Counted from the stretch's first letter, positions 35,776 to 43,804 are shown. The stretch is 45,734 bases of DNA from Streptomyces scabichelini (GCF_011045015.1 NZ_JAAKZY010000072.1:1-45734), one strand, 5' to 3'. The notes: generated from the letters alone by a model not told the origin. A program made the numbers and translations.

Positions 35776-35975
35776 GGTGTCGGCACCGCCTCATCGGTAG
35801 CGTTGCCGCGCTCTTATAAACCCTCGCCACACCGGGAGTTGTCAGTGAACCGCCGCCCCACCCTGCTCGCAGCGATCACGCTGACCGCCGCAGCGGCTTT
35901 GACGCTGTCCGCCTGTGGCGGTGCCGACAGCGACAGTTCCAAGGACAACGACAAGGTCGCGGGTGCCGATGTAGG
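35776..35975 (+). repeat. duplicated promoter plus signal-peptide segment, copy 1
   Basis: Aligns without gaps to 36810-37009. The 69 bp before the GTG differ at about 13 positions. The first 53 coding bases are identical, and about ten differences fall in the next 75. After that the two genes diverge. The copies are in direct orientation, 1034 bp apart. Confidence 0.8.
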
Positions 35976-36504
35976 GGCCGACAAGGAGTCGGCTTCGCCG
36001 AGTGCGTCGGCTTCTGAGGCGGGCCGCCCGAAGATCGAACTGCCGTCGGACCTCTCCTACACCTTTGACTGGCCGAAGACCGGCGACAAGGACAAGGATG
36101 CGATCCTGTCCGATGCCGAGCAGTCCATCAAGGCTGTGGACATGGCCATTGCCAAACAGGACGCTCTCGACAAGGCGTATCTCTTCTATTACGAGGAGGA
36201 GGCGGCTTTCGGGACACAGAAGTACATCCAGGACTTTGTGGATAGCAAGGTCCGGACCACCGGTGTCTACCGCTTCTATGAACCAGTCCTGAACGTCGAC
36301 GACGACGGGACCGCCGCCTTCAGCTACTGCGAGGACCAGGGCAAGGCGTACGGCAAGGACCTCAAGACGAACAAGGTTGAGAAGACCAAGGTCACTGCAC
36401 AGAGCTACGTCATCTACCACACGTCACTCAAGAAGAATGACAAGGGTGTCTGGGTGATTCAGAAGCTGGTCTCTCAGCGGGGGAGTGACAAATGCCAGCC
36501 CTGA
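35845..36504 (+). CDS. lipoprotein of unknown function (paralogue 1)
   Basis: 219 residues exported and lipid-anchored: the lipobox is LTLSACGG (Cys24). A Ser/Asp/Lys/Ala-rich linker (about 25-65) is followed by a mature domain of about 150 residues that I do not recognise, with FYYEEEAAFGTQKYIQDFVD and AQSYVIYHTSLKKNDKGVWVIQKLV. This resembles small secreted domains related to the NTF2-like fold, but that is only an impression. The GTG at 35845 has GGGAG six bases upstream. Its leader is almost identical to that of the lipoprotein at 36879. Confidence 0.85.
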   Translation: MNRRPTLLAAITLTAAAALTLSACGGADSDSSKDNDKVAGADVGADKESASPSASASEAGRPKIELPSDLSYTFDWPKTGDKDKDAILSDAEQSIKAVDMAIAKQDALDKAYLFYYEEEAAFGTQKYIQDFVDSKVRTTGVYRFYEPVLNVDDDGTAAFSYCEDQGKAYGKDLKTNKVEKTKVTAQSYVIYHTSLKKNDKGVWVIQKLVSQRGSDKCQP

Positions 36505-36878
36505 GAGCAGCTGGACTCCCGCACGTTGCGAAGGCTCCTCAGCAGATGCTCGCACGGTTCCCACACCTGCTGGGCAATCTGTAACACCCGCAGATCTGCC
36601 TTGGGTGTAGGAAGCCGCCGTACACCACGTGTCCGCTTGGTTGAAGACCGAGCCAGGTACGGACGACGCCATCCGACGGTTTGCGTCGGCCAAGGCGGCG
36701 CGGTGCCGCGTCCCGGGGATCACTCAATAGAAGGTTCCTGGCTGGCGGTTGATGGGCTTATGGCCGCTTTTGAGGTCAGTGCGGAGCCGTCTTCGACGTA
36801 ATTCGCTCTGGTGTCACCACCGTCGCATCGATAGCGTTACTCCGCTCATGTCAACCCTCGCCCCACCGGGAGTCGTCA
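36505..36878 (+). other. intergenic region between the two lipoprotein genes
   Basis: 374 bp without a recognisable gene on either strand. It contains a small hairpin (ccgacg / cgtcgg, loop 5 nt, 36673-36689). From 36810 it is the second copy of the lipoprotein promoter segment. Short open frames here have no coding character. Confidence 0.5.
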
Positions 36879-37009
36879 GTGAACCGCCGCCCCACCCTGC
36901 TCGCAGCGATCACGCTGACCGCCGCAGCGGCCTTGACGCTGTCCGCCTGTGGTGGCGGCGACAGCGACAGTTCCAAGGACAATGACAAGATCGCGGGCGC
37001 GGACGTGGG
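36810..37009 (+). repeat. duplicated promoter plus signal-peptide segment, copy 2
   Basis: Partner of 35776-35975. The conserved part covers the promoter region, the Shine-Dalgarno accgggag, the signal peptide, the lipobox and the start of the Ser/Asp linker. Confidence 0.8.
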
Positions 37010-37541
37010 CGATGCGGAGAAGTCGCCCTCGCCGAGCGCGAGTCCGTCCGCTGATGCCGCCCGCCCCAAGATCACGTTCCCGTCCGGAGCCGAGAACGTC
37101 TTCGAGGACCAGAAGACGGGCGACGCAACGAAGGACGCCGTTCTCGCGGACAGTGCGCTTAGCGTCAACTCCGTGGACGATGCGATCTTCCAGAGCAGTG
37201 TAGACACGAAGGCACTCGGTTTCTACAACGCCGGGAAGGCCTTGAGCTCGGCGATCACGTACGCGAACCGTTACATCAACGACAACGAAACCTGGACCGG
37301 TGAAACCCGGTACTTCGACCGCAAGGTCACCCTCTCCGGAAACGATGAGGCATACGTGACCTACTGCTCTGATGAGAGTAAATCCTTCATCAAGAACAAG
37401 AAAACTGGGAAGATTCAGAAAACACCGACGACAAAAGACAGCTACGTCCTCTACAACACAAAACTCGCCAAGAACGCCGAAGGTGTCTGGCAGACGACGG
37501 ACGTAGTATCGACTCGGGGGCACAAGGCATGCCAGCCATAA
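36879..37541 (+). CDS. lipoprotein of unknown function (paralogue 2)
   Basis: 220 residues with the same signal peptide and lipobox (LTLSACGG) as the gene at 35845, then the linker SPSPSASPSADAA. The mature domain differs (AITYANRYINDNETWTGETR, KDSYVLYNTKLAKNAEGVWQ), but the closing pattern D/T-SYV-Y-T-L-K/A-N-GVW and the final CQP are shared, so the two are distant paralogues with a homogenised front. The GTG has GGGAG six bases upstream. The last 13 bases overlap the next gene's start, pointing to coupled expression. It was probably produced by duplication followed by divergence of the exposed domain. Confidence 0.86.
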   Translation: MNRRPTLLAAITLTAAAALTLSACGGGDSDSSKDNDKIAGADVGDAEKSPSPSASPSADAARPKITFPSGAENVFEDQKTGDATKDAVLADSALSVNSVDDAIFQSSVDTKALGFYNAGKALSSAITYANRYINDNETWTGETRYFDRKVTLSGNDEAYVTYCSDESKSFIKNKKTGKIQKTPTTKDSYVLYNTKLAKNAEGVWQTTDVVSTRGHKACQP

Positions 37542-38563
37542 AGAAGTTGGCGAGGACTGCAGTAATTCTGGCGCTCGTTGGTACGCCGATGTTCGCATCC
37601 CACCCGGCCTTTGCGGGTGGGCGTGACAGCAACGGAAACCAGGGTGAGACGGAACAGCGGGGCGACGCCGACGGTGATGGAACCATCTCCGCGACCGCTG
37701 GCGGGATCGTCTTCGACCGGTCCAAGAACGGCAGCGGCAGTTCGGTCGGACCTGTCACCTCCACCACGTCCTGGACCCCGCCACCCTGCTGGTACGCCCC
37801 GAAGTACACACCGGAGCAGCTCCAGAAGGAAATGGAGCCGATCTGGGAAGCCAGTTCGACCGGCGGCCAGTGGGATGCCGAACAGCGCAACCGGTACGTC
37901 AACGGCGAGCCGTACAAGGACTTCAACAAAGACAAGACCGGCAAGGGCTATTTCTGGGACTCGTACGTCGACGACGACTACCCGCCCGGCTGGGACAAGT
38001 GCCAGGAACCGCCCTTCTGGGTGGACGAGGGCGACCCTCCGCCGGCCAACATCGAGAACGCCGTCACTCCCGAGATCCTCGCCCAACTCGCGTACAAGGA
38101 AATCCAGGTGCCCGGCACTGAGGTGACACTGGCGCCCGAGGGGACGACCAAGGTCAATCTGCCGACTTGGGCCTGGCTGGATGGTGCCGACTTCAAGCCG
38201 GTCTCGGTCACCGCGTCCGTTCCGGTGCTTGATATCCAGGCCACCACGACCGCCGAGCCGGTCTCCCTGAAGATCGACCCGGGTACCGAGGATGCGGAGA
38301 CCTACCCGGCCTCCGGCGTGTGCGAGATCAACAACGGCAAGATTGGCGAACCGTACGCCAAGGGCAAGTCCGACGAGACGCCTCCCTGCGGCGTGAAGTA
38401 TCTGCGCTCTTCGGGCGATGGCTCGTACCCGCTCACGGCCACGGTCACGTGGGAGATCTCCTGGGTCGGCACGGGTGTCGATGCGGAACAGCCTCTCCCG
38501 AACGGCGAGTTCGGTGCTGAGCAGGACGTGATCGTGCAGGAGATCCAGGCCGTCAATCGCTGA
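37529..38563 (+). CDS. secreted protein of unknown function, coupled to the lipoprotein
   Basis: 344 residues. A signal peptide (residues 1-29, ending SHPAFAG) is followed by an acidic linker (DADGDGTISA), then a domain starting PPPCWYAPKYTPEQLQKEME with Trp, Tyr and Pro in excess. The second half is beta-rich (PASGVCEIN, SYPLTATVTWEISWVGTG), with several Cys residues (in PPCWY, WDKCQE, SGVCEI and PPCGV) that could pair outside the cell. I recall similar proteins as uncharacterised in Streptomyces. The ATG lies inside the end of the lipoprotein gene (overlap 37529-37541). A strong hairpin follows the stop. A role at the surface with the lipoproteins is likely, but nothing more can be said. 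Confidence 0.85.
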   Translation: MPAIKKLARTAVILALVGTPMFASHPAFAGGRDSNGNQGETEQRGDADGDGTISATAGGIVFDRSKNGSGSSVGPVTSTTSWTPPPCWYAPKYTPEQLQKEMEPIWEASSTGGQWDAEQRNRYVNGEPYKDFNKDKTGKGYFWDSYVDDDYPPGWDKCQEPPFWVDEGDPPPANIENAVTPEILAQLAYKEIQVPGTEVTLAPEGTTKVNLPTWAWLDGADFKPVSVTASVPVLDIQATTTAEPVSLKIDPGTEDAETYPASGVCEINNGKIGEPYAKGKSDETPPCGVKYLRSSGDGSYPLTATVTWEISWVGTGVDAEQPLPNGEFGAEQDVIVQEIQAVNR

Positions 38564-38586
38564 CCGCGGTGACGGGTCCATGCCGT

Positions 38587-38619
38587 GGCCAACTGTCCTC
38601 TCCGAGGGGACGGTTGGCC
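38587..38619 (+). terminator. strong stem-loop terminator
   Basis: A 12-bp stem (ggccaactgtcc with ggacggttggcc, one G-U pair) and a loop of about nine bases begin 23 bp after the stop of the secreted-protein gene. It separates the lipoprotein unit from the WXG100 unit. Confidence 0.75.
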
Positions 38620-38686
38620 GGGCGGGGCAATGAGCGGATAGCCTCATTCCGGTTCGGGAACGGCAGGCGAGCGGGAGACGGGGCGC

Positions 38687-39004
38687 GTGGCGGAGCGGTT
38701 AGCTGTTGACGGCGATGAGCTCGGGCGTTTCATGAAGATGCTGAACAAGTCGACCGATTCGCTCAAGGGCGTTCGCAAGGCGTTGTCCGATGCGACCATC
38801 ACCGGGCTGGGCACGGACAACCTCGACTCCGCGTGTGAAGTGTTCCAGGAGGACTGGAAGTACGGCTCGGAGGAGATCGGTAAACAGACCGAGGACCTCG
38901 CGAAGATCATCGGCAAGAGTCGGGACAGTTACCGCGAGGTCGACAAGGCGCTTGAAGAGGCGCTGAAGAAGGCCAAGGACGGTAAGAGCGGGGGCAAGAA
39001 GTGA
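38687..39004 (+). CDS. WXG100-like small helical protein
   Basis: 105 residues, all-helical and charged, no signal peptide, with a Lys-rich C-terminus. Size, helical character and the central turn (ATITGLGTDNLDSACEVFQE) followed by a second helix (DWKYGSEEIGKQTEDL) fit the ESAT-6/WXG100 group of type VII substrates or partners, though the exact W-x-G is not present. The GTG has GGGAG nine bases upstream. Codon 5 (38699-38701) is TTA, so translation probably needs the bldA tRNA. The stop overlaps the next gene's GTG start by four bases (GTGA), so the two are coupled and may form a complex. Confidence 0.75.
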   Translation: MAERLAVDGDELGRFMKMLNKSTDSLKGVRKALSDATITGLGTDNLDSACEVFQEDWKYGSEEIGKQTEDLAKIIGKSRDSYREVDKALEEALKKAKDGKSGGKK

Positions 39005-40353
39005 CGAACACCCCCGGTCTCGAACCGCAGCCGGGTGCGCCCCTCGACCCCCAGTACGTGGCTGACCGCGGCAAGCCCCAAGGACTCAAGTCCGCCCCGC
39101 ACATTCCGAACCCTGAGTATCCCCACTTGGGTTTCAACCCTGTGCCGGGCAGCACCGATACCGTAAGTGGACTGCACAGGAAGCTCGCCGGCTGTGCGAA
39201 GGTCCTCGAAGACACGCTTGACCTCGTCACCAAGTTGATGGACGGCAGTTACTGGAAGGGCGACGCCGCCGTCGCCTTCCGAGAGCAGATCGACGGTGGC
39301 CCGCTGCCGCTGAACCTGAAGAACGCCGCGCGCTCCCTTCGCAAGGCCGCCAAGCAGTTGAAGCTCTGGGAGGGCGAACTCGACGACTTTCAGCGGCGGG
39401 CCAAGCGGCTGGACGACGAGGCGAAGGACGCGCGTGACGCGATCGACACCGCCAAGGGCAAAGCGGCCACGGCGGGCGACGATCCGGCTCTGGACAAGAA
39501 GAAGGGCGCCGCGCACGACGACGCGGAGAAGGCTCTGACCCGCGCGAACGCGGCTGTGGACGAGGCGGAAGCCGACCTGGAGAAGATCCTGGGCAGGGCT
39601 CGGAGGCTTGCCGAGGAGCATGAGAAGCAGGCGCAGTTCCGGGCGGGCAAGATCCAAGACGCGACGAAGAAGCTGGCGCCGCATGAGCCGGGGGCGTTCG
39701 AGTCGGCGATGGACTGGCTGGGAGAGAACCTGCCGGACATTCTCAGCGGCGTGGCTGCAGTGGTCGGATTGGCAGCGCTGTTCGTCCTGTCGGGCGGGAC
39801 GGCAGCTGCGGTGCTGCTCCTTGTTGCGGGGGCGTTGAGTGTCACGGCCCTGGGGATGCGGCTGCTCGACGACCCAGAGCTGCGTGCTTCGCTTTGGGAC
39901 GGATTCACTAAGGGCGAATTGGACTCGGACTTCTGGAGCAACCTCGTCACGGTCGGTGGCGACGCCCTCGGCGCGCTTCCGGGAGTCGGCGCGGTGGGCA
40001 AAGGCGTAATGGCTGGCGTGCGAGCCACTGGCGAGGCTGGGGCAGCCATTACGCTCGGCCAGCGAGTGGCCCGTTTCGGTACCGTCACCATGGAACAGGC
40101 GAAGTCCATCTCAGCCCTGGACAACTCCCTACTCAGTGCCACGATCCAGGGTGCCCGGGCCGAACGGACCATTAGGTCGGTCGAGGTCACCTCAGCCTCA
40201 ATCGGCGTGGCCACCGCAGGCTTCGGCCTGGTCATGAAGGCCGTCGATGCCGACGACGACGGGATCAAGGATGGCTCCGTGGCAGGCATCGACGGAGCAC
40301 GGCTCGGCATTGACGGTGGTGCGCTGGTCGACCTCGCCCGGCATGTTTTCTGA
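39001..40353 (+). CDS. T7SS-signal-like protein lacking a recognisable toxin domain
   Basis: 450 residues. An N-terminal WXG-like helical part has DGSYWKGDAAVAFREQ (about residue 80). Coiled coil follows (about 110-225, Lys/Glu/Ala-rich), then MDWLGENLPDIL and a hydrophobic stretch (about 248-285). The closing region of about 150 residues contains GDALGALPGVGAVGKGVMAG. The same order (signal, coil, D-N/E-N-hydrophobic, then a PG..G segment) is seen in the first 350 residues of the RHS protein at 29250. Here the protein ends where that one continues into RHS. It may be an orphan carrier, a truncated toxin or a structural partner of the WXG100 protein. No catalytic motif was found. Confidence 0.75.
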   Translation: MTNTPGLEPQPGAPLDPQYVADRGKPQGLKSAPHIPNPEYPHLGFNPVPGSTDTVSGLHRKLAGCAKVLEDTLDLVTKLMDGSYWKGDAAVAFREQIDGGPLPLNLKNAARSLRKAAKQLKLWEGELDDFQRRAKRLDDEAKDARDAIDTAKGKAATAGDDPALDKKKGAAHDDAEKALTRANAAVDEAEADLEKILGRARRLAEEHEKQAQFRAGKIQDATKKLAPHEPGAFESAMDWLGENLPDILSGVAAVVGLAALFVLSGGTAAAVLLLVAGALSVTALGMRLLDDPELRASLWDGFTKGELDSDFWSNLVTVGGDALGALPGVGAVGKGVMAGVRATGEAGAAITLGQRVARFGTVTMEQAKSISALDNSLLSATIQGARAERTIRSVEVTSASIGVATAGFGLVMKAVDADDDGIKDGSVAGIDGARLGIDGGALVDLARHVF

Positions 40354-40380
40354 GTCCCGAACACAGAGAGAGCCCACCCC

Positions 40381-41055
40381 ATGCACCCGACCGACTCCCC
40401 GACAGCTTGGGACCATTCACCAACCCGACGGGCGTGGAACCAGCACATGATCATGATCGCCGGGAGGCTGGTCGGTTGGATCGCCGTCTGGTTCGGCGCC
40501 CTCTTTCTCATTGTGGCGACACCACCCGGGATCGCTTGGATTTTCCTTCCTTTCCTCGTCTATGCGACCTACCGCGCCGTTCTCCAGATCGCCTACTTCC
40601 GTCCGTCCCTCCACATCAAGGGTGTCCTCCAGCAGTACCCCTGGCAGTTCCTCAACGACGTCCCACGCGGCCGAAACAAGCACCCCCAGGCCCAAGAGGA
40701 CGAGATGTGGTTCGAGATCCCCAACCCCGAGAAGCCCGAGGAACAGATTCCCCTGCTGTTCCTCTCGAACATCCGCACCTTCTGGTGGATGCGACGCTTC
40801 GGTACCTCCCGTACCAAGCCTGAGCTGAAAGCCCAGATCGAGCCCCTCTGGTTCGCCGGCGATCCCCGCTTCATCGCCGTTGTCGCTGCCACCGGCCGCG
40901 GAGGCAAGGCACCCAAGCGGCTGCACCTCCTCTACCAGCGCACGGCCACAGGCCGCCGGGGTATCGCCCCGACCGATTGGAACGCCAGCCCCGCCGCCCT
41001 CGAACGCGCCCGCCGCGCCGGAGCTCATGTGCCCAGCCCGGCGCCTCCGCAGTAG
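40381..41055 (+). CDS. two-TM membrane protein of unknown function (paralogue 1)
   Basis: 224 residues. Two membrane segments (about 25-47 and 50-70) are followed by a cytoplasmic domain of about 150 residues with WQFLNDVPRGRNKHPQ, FEIPNPEKPEEQIPLLFLSN and LWFAGDPRFIAVVAATGRGG. The gene at 41792 has the same topology and a related LW(F/C)AG(D/H)P segment, so the two are distant paralogues placed around one soluble protein. The start ATG follows a purine run (gagagag). In type VII toxin loci such membrane proteins can be immunity or accessory factors; the role here is not known. Confidence 0.78.
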   Translation: MHPTDSPTAWDHSPTRRAWNQHMIMIAGRLVGWIAVWFGALFLIVATPPGIAWIFLPFLVYATYRAVLQIAYFRPSLHIKGVLQQYPWQFLNDVPRGRNKHPQAQEDEMWFEIPNPEKPEEQIPLLFLSNIRTFWWMRRFGTSRTKPELKAQIEPLWFAGDPRFIAVVAATGRGGKAPKRLHLLYQRTATGRRGIAPTDWNASPAALERARRAGAHVPSPAPPQ

Positions 41056-41099
41056 CGCCGGCGCTGAGCAACTCGTACGGGACAGGACCACCACCCCAA

Positions 41100-41795
41100 A
41101 TGACCACCACCCCCCACTTCATCCTCGACGAGTCCGCCAAGGACCCCGACGCCGACATCTGGTTCGCCGAGCCCGCAGGCTTCACCCCGCTCCCGCTCGA
41201 CATCCTGCTCGCCTCGCCTGACTCCCCAGCCGCCCACGAGCTGCGTACCGCCTTCGCCCCATTTCTCGACGCGGCACCTGACGAAGTGACCCGTCAGCGG
41301 TTCGTCGCTCAAGTCGCGGAAGGGCAGCGGTTGCTGGCGGCGCTGCGTGAGGTCGGTACCGTCCACTGCTCCATCGGTTTGCACCGCGACGACGTCGACG
41401 ACACAGTCAGCGGCAATGGTCAGCCCCTGTTCTCTGTTCTGACCCTCTCCTGGCGAGACACGGCCGCGGCGTCACGCGCGGCCACCGCGGCCCGTGCCGT
41501 GACTTCTGCCGAGGGGCTCGCGAACATCGAGTACCTCGAACTCCCCTGTGGCCCCGCCACGTTCAGCGAGTCCGTACGCACGCCCTCAGCCGACAGTGGT
41601 CTTTCACCGCAGGCCCTCCTCCAGATCCATGCCCACTTGCCGCACCCGGACTGCAAGCGGCTGGTCGTCCTCACGCTGAGCACCACAGCCATTGCCCGCC
41701 GCGAGCAGTACCGAACGATCCTCCAACAGATCGCCGAAACAGTCAGCTTCGACAACCCGCTCGCCGAGGCTGAGTCCCAAGGACACCGACCGTGA
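41100..41795 (+). CDS. soluble protein of unknown function, possibly LpqN/PsbP-like fold
   Basis: 231 residues, no signal peptide. The second half (ANIEYLELPCGPATFSESVR, then RLVVLTLSTTAIARREQYRT and QIAETVSF) recalls the Mog1/PsbP-like fold of mycobacterial LpqN proteins, which are linked to type VII systems. This is a pattern impression, not an alignment. ATG 41100 is the first Met with a normal reading; an open frame upstream (from 40977) overlaps the previous gene. The stop overlaps the next gene's GTG (GTGA, 41792-41795), so it is coupled to the membrane protein that follows. Confidence 0.72.
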   Translation: MTTTPHFILDESAKDPDADIWFAEPAGFTPLPLDILLASPDSPAAHELRTAFAPFLDAAPDEVTRQRFVAQVAEGQRLLAALREVGTVHCSIGLHRDDVDDTVSGNGQPLFSVLTLSWRDTAAASRAATAARAVTSAEGLANIEYLELPCGPATFSESVRTPSADSGLSPQALLQIHAHLPHPDCKRLVVLTLSTTAIARREQYRTILQQIAETVSFDNPLAEAESQGHRP

Positions 41796-42379
41796 TCCCC
41801 ACGCCCCTGCCATGGGCCTCACAACCAGCGATCAAGCATCCGCCCACCCGCCGTGTGATCCGGCGACGGCTCCTACGTCAGGGGGTACTCCTCCTGGCGG
41901 TGTGGCCCGCGCTCATCCTGATTCCGCTCCTGGGAGCGGCCTCCGGCGACAAGCGCTTCATCCCCCTCCTCGGCATCGTCATGTGCGCCCTCGCGCCCGT
42001 CCTGCTGCCGCTGAACATCTGGTTCGCAGTCACCGCCTTCCGCATGCATCGAGTGCTCAGCACGCACTCATGGCGGCTCGTGGAGTGCGAGGTAGTTCCC
42101 CTCACCAAGCATGGAGGTCGGCTCAGGGAGATCGTGGACCATGGGGACGGCCGGGAGGTGCGGGTGCCTGCTGTCTTCCAGATCAATGACCTGGTACTGA
42201 CGGCGGCGCCGTACCGTCGATATGTGAGCACTCGGCTTACTCAATTGTGGTGCGCCGGACATCCGCACCAGGATGCCGTGGCCTCCGAGCCGGCAGGCGC
42301 GCACCCGTTCAGGCTCGTGCGCTACAAGTGGCCTATACCGGGGAGAGAAACGGACGTGGGCCGAGGGCGTCGTCGGTGA
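41792..42379 (+). CDS. two-TM membrane protein of unknown function (paralogue 2)
   Basis: 195 residues. Membrane segments lie at about 30-50 and 58-82, followed by a soluble domain with WRLVECEVVPLTKHGG and LTQLWCAGHPHQDAV. The LWCAGHP element and the topology match the protein at 40381. The GTG start is in a 4-bp overlap with the previous gene. It ends in a basic tail (GRGRRR). It closes the WXG100 unit. Confidence 0.75.
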   Translation: MIPTPLPWASQPAIKHPPTRRVIRRRLLRQGVLLLAVWPALILIPLLGAASGDKRFIPLLGIVMCALAPVLLPLNIWFAVTAFRMHRVLSTHSWRLVECEVVPLTKHGGRLREIVDHGDGREVRVPAVFQINDLVLTAAPYRRYVSTRLTQLWCAGHPHQDAVASEPAGAHPFRLVRYKWPIPGRETDVGRGRRR

Positions 42380-42743
42380 TTGGAAGCTTTCGGACACCGG
42401 GAGCAGCTTCTGGGGCATGGCCGAGTGTCCCAAAGTTGCCAATTCCTCAGGTGGCCGCGTCCGCGGTAGTGGTGAACCGCCCAGCGGGCGATTGTCGGGA
42501 CAGCCCTCGCGGACGCGCAAATTCCGAGGACGTACACACATCACGGGCTCATGGGCCCCTGTCGCGCAGAGAGTGAACACGCAGGGGGAGGATGCCCTTT
42601 AGGTGCTCAAACGAGCGATGCGTGAACACGACAGGGAGAAGTGCTCACGCCGTGGGACCAGCACACCTAGGGCTGACTCCAGCGCCCGCTGCCAGACCGC
42701 CACGCCCGCCTCCGCAGCGCCACATCTGGGGGGGCACCGCCGC
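42380..42743. other. intergenic region without a recognised gene
   Basis: 364 bp between the convergent ends of the membrane-protein gene and the DUF397 gene. Short open frames exist on both strands but show no family motif or G+C3 bias. No clear terminator hairpin was found. Confidence 0.45.
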
Positions 42744-42938
42744 TCAGGTGGCGCGTGGAGAGGGGCGTGCCTTCAGGGTTCGTATCAGCTCGCGTAGGCG
42801 AGGGCGGGTTGTTATGAGGGTGACGTCGGGTTCGTCGCTTTCGCGGAGGTGGACCTGGCCCGTCGGGGTGGCTGCCACGTAGACGCAGTTCGACCCGTCG
42901 GGGCTGTAGGTGGACTTCTGCCAGGTGAGTGCGTGCAC
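42744..42938 (-). CDS. DUF397 small protein (WhiJ-cluster partner)
   Basis: 64 residues. The DUF397 pattern is clear: LTWQKSTYSPDGSNCVYVA, then HLRESDEPD and a C-terminal helix. The GTG at 42938 has AGAGG seven bases upstream; a TTG at 42953 in the same frame lacks one. It starts 11 bp after the XRE regulator's stop, so the two are co-transcribed. Known relatives sit beside WhiJ-type regulators and act with them in developmental control in Streptomyces, possibly as antagonists. Confidence 0.92.
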   Translation of the reverse strand: MHALTWQKSTYSPDGSNCVYVAATPTGQVHLRESDEPDVTLITTRPRLRELIRTLKARPSPRAT

Positions 42939-42949
42939 GTCAGTACCTC

Positions 42950-43804
42950 TCAAAGGCTCTGCATGATGTGCTCGATGAACTTGCGTGACTCGTTGGGGTC
43001 GAGAGCGCAGGACTCCATGCGATCAAGCACGGTGCGGTACTTCGCCAACTGTGCTTCAGCGTCGAGGAATTCGCAGCCCCCGTGGTGCGTGTCCAGCTGA
43101 ACCGTGTCCAGTTGGGGGACCGGGCCGACGGCGTAGTCGAAGGACTGGCCGTTGCCGGGGAAGCCTGCCGACGTGAAGGGGATGACGCACACGGCGATGT
43201 TGTCCTGCTCGCTGAGCTCAAGCAGTCGGGCCAACTGGGCGCGGGCGATGTCTGGTCCGCCGTACTGCATGCGCAGCGCCGCCTCGTGCAGGAGCGCCGT
43301 GTACGGGAGAGGGGGTGTGCGGTGGAGGACTGCCTGCCTCTTGATGCGGTACGAGAGACGGTGCTCGAGCTCGTACGGCTGAAAGGGCGGGACCGCCTGC
43401 TGGAGCATGGCTCGTGCGTGGTCCGTGGTCTGCAGTAGGGCGGGGATGTGCAGAGACAGGGCCACCCTCAGTCCGGTCGCGTGGTGCTCCAGCTCGGCGA
43501 GGTCGGCCAGCCCGGCGGGCAGGTACTCCCGGTATTCGTCCCACCAACCGCGTGTGCGGCCCCCGGTCATCTCGGCCAAGGCTTCGACCAGTGCCGAGTC
43601 AGCGCAGCTGTAGGCACGAGCGAAGGTGCGTACACGGTCGGCACCTACGGCGTAGCGGCCTGATTCGATGCTGCTGATCTGCGCCTGCTTGAGACCTAGC
43701 AGCTGCGCGGCGGCGGTGGACGTCAGGCCCGAGTGCTCCCGGAGCTTGCGTAGTTCGGCACCCAAGCGCTGCTGGCGCAGGCTCGGGGTGGTGCTGGGTG
43801 GCAC
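42950..43804 (-). CDS. XRE-family regulator with DUF5753 domain (WhiJ-like)
   Basis: 284 residues. The helix-turn-helix (about 15-65) reads GAELRKLREHSGLTSTAAAQ then LLGLKQAQISSIESGRYAVG. The DUF5753 sensor domain follows with ALSLHIPALLQTTDHARAML, YRIKRQAVLHR and the late VPQLDTVQLDTHHGGCEFLD. I chose the GTG at 43804 because GAGAGAGGG lies four bases before it; the ATG at 43822 has no Shine-Dalgarno. The DUF397 gene follows and an HATPase gene is divergent, the classic three-gene set of WhiJ-like loci. A palindrome in the shared upstream region is a candidate operator. Confidence 0.93.
   Translation of the reverse strand: MPPSTTPSLRQQRLGAELRKLREHSGLTSTAAAQLLGLKQAQISSIESGRYAVGADRVRTFARAYSCADSALVEALAEMTGGRTRGWWDEYREYLPAGLADLAELEHHATGLRVALSLHIPALLQTTDHARAMLQQAVPPFQPYELEHRLSYRIKRQAVLHRTPPLPYTALLHEAALRMQYGGPDIARAQLARLLELSEQDNIAVCVIPFTSAGFPGNGQSFDYAVGPVPQLDTVQLDTHHGGCEFLDAEAQLAKYRTVLDRMESCALDPNESRKFIEHIMQSL

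Noticed and set aside
29250..42379. Type VII secretion machinery
   Set aside because: Only substrate-like and accessory-like genes are present; no EccC ATPase, EccD channel or mycosin motif was seen in the window.
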